DNA from: Candidatus Omnitrophota bacterium
Lineage (GTDB): Bacteria; Omnitrophota; Gorgyraeia; Gygaellales; Profunditerraquicolaceae
Assembly: GCA_026387265.1 (NCBI GenBank)
Contig: JAPLLZ010000042.1
Location: forward strand, 1 to 37,712
Length of the DNA: 37,712 bases
Direction of reading: 5' to 3'
In this document: positions 33,747 through 37,712 of the stretch, one piece after another
How positions within the stretch are numbered: the first letter of the stretch is position 1
How the letters are laid out: each line of letters begins with the position of its first letter
Notes under the pieces: model-generated
Database searches by the model: none
Seen by the model: the letters and a program-made list of their open reading frames with translations, nothing else
Told to the model about the DNA's origin: nothing
Made by a program: the position numbers and the translations under genes

Positions 33747-34535
33747 ATGTTTATTATTGGTGAATTAATTAACGGGATGTATTCGAATATCGCTTTTGCG
33801 CTGAAAGAGCACGATAAAAAGATTGTGCAAGCTTGCGCCTTGGAGCAAATTTCTAATGGGGCAGATGCACTGGATTTAAGTTGTGGCCCAGCTTCCAAAA
33901 ATCCCTTAGTTGATTTGCCTTGGTTGGTAGAGACAGTCCAAGAGGTAACCGATAAACCGCTCTGCTTGGATTCTAGCAAACCTAAAGTTATTGAAGAAGG
34001 GTTAAAAGCTGCTAGAAATAAAACCATAATTAATTCTACAACTGCTGATATAGAAAAATTAGAAATTCTCATTCCGCTGGCTAAGAAGTATAAGTCTAAG
34101 CTTATTGGCATAACGATTAGCGCGCAGGGAATTCCGCAAAATAAAGACCAGCGTTTAGAGCTAGCGGCAATAATTCTGACGCATGCCAGTGAAAGTGGAT
34201 TTTCTATACAGGATTTGTTTCTTGATCCAATAGTTATGCCGGTGAATGTAGCGCAGGGGCAGATTAAGGATATTTTGGATGCGATACATGAGTTTAAAAT
34301 GATCACTAACCCCAGTCCCAAAACAATTATTGGCTTAAGTAATGTTTCTCAGGGGGCAAAATCACGCAGCCTAATTAATCGCACATTTTTAACAATGGCA
34401 GTTGCATCTGGTTTAGATTCTGCTATACTTGACCCTAATGATAAAGAGCTTATTGATATATTAATTACCGCAGAGCTTATTTTAAATAAAAATATTTACT
34501 GTGATTCATATTTAGAAGCTTATAGAAAGAAATAA
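33747..34535 (+). CDS. acsE: Methyltetrahydrofolate:corrinoid/iron-sulfur protein methyltransferase
   Basis: A 262-residue pterin-binding TIM barrel (dihydropteroate synthase-like), moving the methyl group from methyl-tetrahydrofolate to Co(I) of the corrinoid protein. Motifs: FIIGELINGMYSNI, GADALDLSCGPAS, PLCLDSSKPKVIEEGL, INSTTADIEKLE, FLDPIVMPVNVAQGQ, and TIIGLSNVSQGAKSRSLINR. The cluster position after acsC and acsD separates it from folP. A tRNA gene begins 11 bases after its stop. Confidence 0.93.
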   Translation: MFIIGELINGMYSNIAFALKEHDKKIVQACALEQISNGADALDLSCGPASKNPLVDLPWLVETVQEVTDKPLCLDSSKPKVIEEGLKAARNKTIINSTTADIEKLEILIPLAKKYKSKLIGITISAQGIPQNKDQRLELAAIILTHASESGFSIQDLFLDPIVMPVNVAQGQIKDILDAIHEFKMITNPSPKTIIGLSNVSQGAKSRSLINRTFLTMAVASGLDSAILDPNDKELIDILITAELILNKNIYCDSYLEAYRKK

Positions 34536-34546
34536 TTGTTAGTTTT

Positions 34547-34620
34547 GGCGGAGTAGCTCAGCCTGATAGAGCACGCGGCTCATACCCGCTTGGTCGGTGG
34601 TTTAAATCCACTCTCCGCCA
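34547..34620 (+). tRNA. tRNA-Met (CAT)
   Basis: A 74-nt cloverleaf: acceptor GGCGGAG/CTCCGCC with discriminator A, D-arm GCTCAGCCTGATAGAGC, anticodon arm with GCGG-CTCATAC-CCGC giving CAT, and T-arm GTGG-TTTAAATC-CCAC. CCA is not encoded. The D-loop CCTGATAG resembles initiator tRNAs, but the paired G1-C72 end fits an elongator, so initiator identity is unlikely though not excluded. The last 17 bases recur 120 bp downstream. Confidence 0.9.
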
Positions 34621-34742
34621 CTTTTAATAAACTGAGAGTGGAAATTGCCACCTTGTGGTTTTCCCGCTAAAAAGAGCGGGATTTCGCTAAATGCCTGCCT
34701 AAGGCAGGCTGGTGGGTGCTCAAAAATCCACTCTCCGCCACT
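34604..34742. repeat. 19-bp direct repeat of the tRNA 3' end enclosing hairpins
   Basis: AAATCCACTCTCCGCCACT occurs at 34604-34622 (the T-arm and acceptor 3' strand of the tRNA) and again at 34724-34742. Between the copies lie GAGAGTGG (34634-34641), able to pair with either CCACTCTC, and stems CCCGCT/AGCGGG (34663-34680) and GCCTGCC/GGCAGGC (34693-34709). Duplication of a tRNA 3' end is the classic mark of integration, but no integrase is present and the insert is only ~100 bp. Confidence 0.65.
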
Positions 34743-34873
34743 AATTTTCGCTTTGGTTCAACTGATTGGCGAAAATTAGTCCCCGAGAGTGGCACCCTAC
34801 AGGTTTCGCCGTAAATGTGCCAGGCGAAACCACCATGGTGCATACTTCACTCGTCTGATAATTTGTCAGCGAG
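34728..34873 (+). ncRNA. Hairpin-rich non-coding stretch, possible structured RNA
   Basis: Nested and serial stems with no supported gene. CCACTCTC (34728-34735) pairs with GAGAGTGG (34785-34792) around the perfect 12-bp stem ACTAATTTTCGC (34740-34751) / GCGAAAATTAGT (34769-34780). Then come GGTTTCGCC (34802-34810) / GGCGAAACC (34823-34831), the palindrome CACCATGGTG (34831-34840) and a CTCG-CTGA / TCAG-CGAG stem (34850-34873). A terminator ends the stretch. I do not recognise it as tmRNA, 6S or SRP RNA. It may be a tRNA-trailing transcript or a cluster of small repeats. Confidence 0.4.
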
Positions 34874-34904
34874 GGGCTAGGGGCTCCGTCGTCATTATCA
34901 AAAG

Positions 34905-34938
34905 AGGCAGTCGCCTTAAACCAGGAGACTGCTTTTTT
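34905..34938 (+). terminator. Rho-independent terminator before the TPR array
   Basis: GCAGTC (34907-34912) pairs with GACTGC (34927-34932), with further CC/GG pairing inside, followed by six T (34933-34938). It ends the acs-tRNA-hairpin transcript and isolates the downstream TPR genes. Confidence 0.8.
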
Positions 34939-35012
34939 GTTTATAATTTCAGAATATATGTTAGAATATTAACAATTAAACTCTTTGGAAGTTGGAATTA
35001 AAAGGAGGTAAA

Positions 35013-36065
35013 GTGAAAGGAGATCTGAAAAAAGTAATCTGGTTAATTTTATTGTTAGTTTTATGTTATCCCGTTATTATATTCGCCGAAACGATTATAC
35101 TTAAATCTGGTAAAACAGTAGAAGGAAAGCTTATTGAGAAAACAGATAGGTATGTAAAGATAGATTTTCAAGGAGTTCTGCTGACATACTATATCGATGA
35201 AATTGAGAGTATTGACGGAGTAAAACAAGGTTTGTCATTGCCTATAGCAAAAGATCAAAAAACATCTCAAGAGAATAATCCGGCTTCTGCTGATATTAAA
35301 ACCGCGGAAGAGTATTTGCAAAGTGGTGTTAATTATTTTGCCCAAGGTAACTTATCTCAGGCTATTTCTGACTATACCAAAGCCATTGAAATAAATCCAA
35401 ATTTTGTAAAGGCCTATCGCAATCGCGGTGGTGCTTATCTCAATCAAGGCAACTTACCTCAAGCCAAATCTGATTTTACTAAGGTTATTGAACTGAGCCC
35501 TAACTATGCGGAGGCCTATTATTATCGCGGTATTGTCTATTTCAATCAAGGTAGTTTATCTCAGGCTATTTCTGACTACACCAAGGCTATTGAAATAAAC
35601 CCTAAATATGCGAATGCCTATTACAATCGTGGGAGTGTTTATTTCAATCAAGGTAACTTGTCTCAATCCATATCTGATTCCACCAAGGCTATTGAAATAA
35701 AGCCTAACTATGCAGAGGCTTACTACAATCGTGGTCTTGCTTATATTAAGCAAAATAACGTATCTCAGGCTATTTCTGATTTTACCAAGGCCATTGAAAT
35801 AAACCCGAATTATTCAGAAGCTTATTCTAATCGTGGTGTTGTTTATTTCAATCAAGGTAACTTGCCTCAGGCTATTTCTGACTACACTAAGGCTATTGAA
35901 ATAAATCCAAATCTTGCAATGGCCTATCACAATCGTGGGTTTGCTTATGCTTTAGCAAAAGATTATGATAAGGCTTGGATAGATGTGCATAAGACAGAGG
36001 AATTGGGAGATGTAGATACAGAATTGATCGCAAGCCTTAAGAAAGCCTCAGGAAGGGATAAATAA
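35013..36065 (+). CDS. Secreted TPR-repeat protein, array copy 1
   Basis: A 350-residue protein with a signal peptide (basic KGDLKK, then IWLILLLVLCYPVIIFAET, cleavage likely near FAE), a small beta-rich domain (about 27-70: TIILKSGKTVEGKLIEKTDR, YVKIDFQG, YYIDEIESIDG), a short spacer, and seven 34-residue tetratricopeptide repeats of the form GNLSQAISDYTKAIEINPN. The last repeat is variant (KDYDKAWIDVHKTEELG). TPR arrays are protein-binding scaffolds; no enzymatic domain is seen, and location outside the cytoplasm is inferred from the signal peptide. I chose GTG 35013 because AGGAGG (35003-35008) precedes it; a TTG at 34992 would lack a site. Copies 2 and 3 follow. Confidence 0.85.
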   Translation: MKGDLKKVIWLILLLVLCYPVIIFAETIILKSGKTVEGKLIEKTDRYVKIDFQGVLLTYYIDEIESIDGVKQGLSLPIAKDQKTSQENNPASADIKTAEEYLQSGVNYFAQGNLSQAISDYTKAIEINPNFVKAYRNRGGAYLNQGNLPQAKSDFTKVIELSPNYAEAYYYRGIVYFNQGSLSQAISDYTKAIEINPKYANAYYNRGSVYFNQGNLSQSISDSTKAIEIKPNYAEAYYNRGLAYIKQNNVSQAISDFTKAIEINPNYSEAYSNRGVVYFNQGNLPQAISDYTKAIEINPNLAMAYHNRGFAYALAKDYDKAWIDVHKTEELGDVDTELIASLKKASGRDK

Positions 36066-36194
36066 GTTTAATTATTCCTTATTTGTTTCTATAGCGGCTG
36101 GACTTATTTATTTAGTTTTTTCGGAGGAAACATGAAAAACAGAATCTGGTTAATTTTATTGTTAGTTTTATGTTATCCCGCTATTATATTCGCC
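36033..36194. repeat. 162-bp direct repeat, copy 1 of tandem TPR gene duplication
   Basis: Bases 36033-36194 (end of TPR copy 1, intergenic stretch, and first 63 bases of copy 2) recur at 37551-37712 with only two differences that I see (C/T near 36047 and near 36095). The period is 1518 bp, exactly one gene plus its 66-bp spacer. The repeat reaches the window edge, so its true length is unknown. Confidence 0.9.
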
Positions 36195-37583
36195 GAAACG
36201 ATTATACTTAAATCCGGCTATACGGTTGAAGGGAAACTTATTGAGAAGACAGATAAGTATGTAAAGATAGATTTTCAAGGAGTACCGCTGACATACTATA
36301 TCGACGAAATTGAGCGTATTGACGGAGTAAAACAAGGTTTGCCATTGCCTATAGCAAAAGATCAAAAAGCATCTCAAGAGAATAAACCGGATTCTGCTAA
36401 TATAAAAACTGCGGAAGAATATTTAGAAAGAGGTGGTGTTTATATTGATCAAGGCAACTTACCCCAGGCCATATCTGATTTCACCAAGGCCATTGAAATA
36501 AAACCTAATTATGCAGGTGCCTATTACAATCGCGGGCTTGCCTATTTTATACAAAATAATTTTCCTCAGACCATTTCTGATTCTACCAAGGCCATCGAAA
36601 TAGACCCTAATTATGTAGATGCCTATTCTAGTCGCGGTGCCGCTTATGCTGTGTTAGGCAATTTTCCTCAATCTATTTCTGATTTCACCAAGGCCATCGA
36701 AATTAATCCTAATCTTGCACAGGTTTATGACAACCGAGGAGTTGCCTATAAGGAGCAAGGCAACTTACCCCAGGCCATTTCTGATTTCACCAAGGCCATC
36801 GAAATAGACCCTAATTATACATCTGCTTATTACAATCGTGGTGTTGCTTATTTCAAACAGGGCAACTCACCTCAAGCCATATCGGATTTAACTAAGGCTA
36901 TTGAAATAAAGCCTGATTATGCAGATGCTTATTGTAATCGCGGTGGTATTTATGTTGCTCAGGGCAATTCACCTCAAGCCATATCGGACTTAACTAAGGC
37001 TATTGAAATAAAGCCTGATTATGCGAGAGCCTATTTTAATCGCGGGCTTGCCTATTATAAGCAAAATAACTTAACTCAAGCTATCCTTGATTTAACCAAG
37101 GCCATCGAAATAGATCCTAATTATCTGGAAGCCTGCTACAATCGTGGCGTTGTTTATGCTGAGCAAGCTAACTGGCCTAAGGCCATTTCTGACTATACCA
37201 AGGCTATTGAAATAAACCCTAATTATCTAGATGCTTATTGTAATCGCGGTAGAATTTATCTTAATCAAGGCAATTTACCTCAGGCCATTTCTGATTCTAC
37301 CAAGGTTATTGAAATAGATCCTAATTATCTGGGAGCCTATTACAATCGTGGCCTTGCCTATTTTGATCAAGGCAACTTACTTCAGGCTATTTCTGACTAT
37401 ACTAAGGTCATTGAAATAAATCCAAATTTTGCAATGGCCTATGTAGACCGTGGGCTTGCCTATTGTTTAGCAAAAGATTATGATAAGGCTTGGCTAGATG
37501 TGCATAAGGCAGAAGAATTGGGGTATACTGTAAAACCAGAAGTCATAGAAAGCCTTAAGAAAGCTTCAGGAAGGGATAAATAA
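36132..37583 (+). CDS. Secreted TPR-repeat protein, array copy 2
   Basis: A 483-residue paralogue of the preceding protein: signal peptide (MKNRIWLILLLVLCYPAIIF), the same beta-rich N-terminal domain (TIILKSGYTVEGKLIEKTDK), and ten full TPRs plus the variant last repeat KDYDKAWLDVHKAEELG. It ends in SLKKASGRDK like copy 1. It has four more repeats than copy 1. Repeats 5 and 6 are nearly identical at DNA level (36871 and 36973, period 102 bp), showing recent internal duplication. GGAGG lies just before the ATG. The 162 bases covering its 3' flank and the next start nearly repeat those before it. Confidence 0.9.
   Translation: MKNRIWLILLLVLCYPAIIFAETIILKSGYTVEGKLIEKTDKYVKIDFQGVPLTYYIDEIERIDGVKQGLPLPIAKDQKASQENKPDSANIKTAEEYLERGGVYIDQGNLPQAISDFTKAIEIKPNYAGAYYNRGLAYFIQNNFPQTISDSTKAIEIDPNYVDAYSSRGAAYAVLGNFPQSISDFTKAIEINPNLAQVYDNRGVAYKEQGNLPQAISDFTKAIEIDPNYTSAYYNRGVAYFKQGNSPQAISDLTKAIEIKPDYADAYCNRGGIYVAQGNSPQAISDLTKAIEIKPDYARAYFNRGLAYYKQNNLTQAILDLTKAIEIDPNYLEACYNRGVVYAEQANWPKAISDYTKAIEINPNYLDAYCNRGRIYLNQGNLPQAISDSTKVIEIDPNYLGAYYNRGLAYFDQGNLLQAISDYTKVIEINPNFAMAYVDRGLAYCLAKDYDKAWLDVHKAEELGYTVKPEVIESLKKASGRDK
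36871..37074. repeat. 102-bp internal TPR DNA repeat in copy 2
   Basis: The segment starting CTCAAGCCATATCGGA at 36871 recurs at 36973 with few changes (for example GGATTTA versus GGACTTA). It encodes TPR units 5 and 6, both reading SPQAISDLTKAIEIKPDYA. The near-identity at DNA level, unlike the more diverged other repeats, points to a recent unit duplication. Confidence 0.8.
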
Positions 37584-37712
37584 GTTTAATTATTCCTTAT
37601 TTGTTTCTATAGTGGCTGGACTTATTTATTTAGTTTTTTCGGAGGAAACATGAAAAACAGAATCTGGTTAATTTTATTGTTAGTTTTATGTTATCCCGCT
37701 ATTATATTCGCC
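37551..37712. repeat. 162-bp direct repeat, copy 2 of tandem TPR gene duplication
   Basis: Matches 36033-36194 with two visible differences and runs to the end of the window. It holds the 3' end of TPR copy 2, the spacer with GGAGG, and the start of a third gene copy. Confidence 0.9.
37650..37712 (+). CDS. Secreted TPR-repeat protein, array copy 3 (5' end only)
   Basis: The first 21 codons of a third array member, cut by the window end. They encode the same signal peptide as copy 2 (MKNRIWLILLLVLCYPAIIF), with the same GGAGG spacing. Over these bases the DNA is identical to copy 2. The array therefore has at least three members; the rest of the protein cannot be judged. Confidence 0.85.
   Translation, partial: MKNRIWLILLLVLCYPAIIFA

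Noticed and set aside
33734-34321. A 195-codon minus-strand frame over acsE
   Set aside because: It is antisense to a clear AcsE methyltransferase with intact motifs; the translation has no recognisable features.
34547-34620. Initiator tRNA-fMet identity
   Set aside because: The D-loop is suggestive, but the fully paired G1-C72 acceptor end does not match the mismatch typical of bacterial initiators.
34604-34742. Genomic island attachment sites with an element between
   Set aside because: The enclosed ~100 bp codes for nothing and no integrase or transposase lies nearby, so I report only a repeat, not an island.
34789-35001. A 70-codon frame between the tRNA and the TPR array
   Set aside because: It crosses several perfect stems and a Rho-independent terminator, is rich in Arg/Cys as expected for chance reading of hairpins, and has no ribosome binding site.
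36060-36084. AAATAAG / CTTATTT stem after TPR copy 1 as a terminator
   Set aside because: The stem is entirely weak except for one G-C pair and lacks a T-run; it is better explained as part of the duplicated spacer.
35300-37500. Regular repeats that might be a CRISPR array
   Set aside because: The 102-bp periodic units are in frame and encode 34-residue TPRs; there are no short identical repeats with unique spacers and no cas genes.

Overview
The window is one contiguous piece of an AT-rich bacterial chromosome. All confident protein genes except one lie on the + strand, mostly in tight runs joined by ATGA or TAATG stop/start overlaps. The gene content points to an anaerobic bacterium with a Wood-Ljungdahl pathway. 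It includes the corrinoid iron-sulfur protein subunits, their reductive activator, a CooC-type ATPase and the methyltetrahydrofolate methyltransferase, together with a bactofilin, GatCAB and many PAS/TPR proteins. Candidatus Omnitrophota (PVC superphylum) is my best guess from protein style and gene mix. That is inference; no 16S rRNA is present.

Layout: 1-504 is the 3' end of rpoD with a terminator. 611-3943 is a five-PAS GGDEF/HD-GYP signalling protein. 4102-4266 holds tRNA-CAT and tRNA-Val. 4340-5867 holds a zinc-ribbon coiled-coil protein, an RNase HI-type protein and the RNase P RNA. 6008-8480 is yebC-ruvC-ruvA-scpB. 8458-12470 is an aromatic amino acid run (pheA, a hisC-like aminotransferase, DAHP synthase, tyrA). 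12467-16631 is cmk-lepA (fused), lepB, a 26-codon small ORF, pgsA and plsY. 16788-17126 is an unrecognised small gene with a terminator. 17205-20417 on the minus strand is a large GH94-like carbohydrate enzyme. 20555-23699 is gatCAB. 23699-27259 is an S41 protease, a divergent polysaccharide deacetylase, tsaD and an MgtC-like membrane protein. 27249-28161 holds a bactofilin fused to a helix-turn-helix and a membrane-anchored helix-turn-helix protein. 28166-34535 is larB followed by the acsC-acsV-cooC-acsD-acsE methyl-branch operon. Then come tRNA-Met, a hairpin-rich 370-bp non-coding stretch, and at least three tandem secreted TPR proteins, the last cut by the window end.

Points that stand out: (i) several conserved proteins lack a well-defined internal or N-terminal segment without loss of frame (GGDEF domain, LepA P-loop with fusion to Cmk, PDZ domain of the S41 protease, probably the LarB N-terminus); (ii) a ~98-nt two-hairpin element occurs upstream of both yebC and mgtC with a compensatory base-pair change; (iii) a 26-codon ORF is coupled by overlapping stop/start codons to lepB and pgsA and is framed by an 11-bp inverted repeat that covers the pgsA ribosome binding site; (iv) a bactofilin-HTH fusion lies beside an HTH-transmembrane protein; (v) a tRNA 3' end is duplicated 120 bp downstream around nested hairpins; (vi) a TPR gene array is expanding by near-identical tandem duplication.
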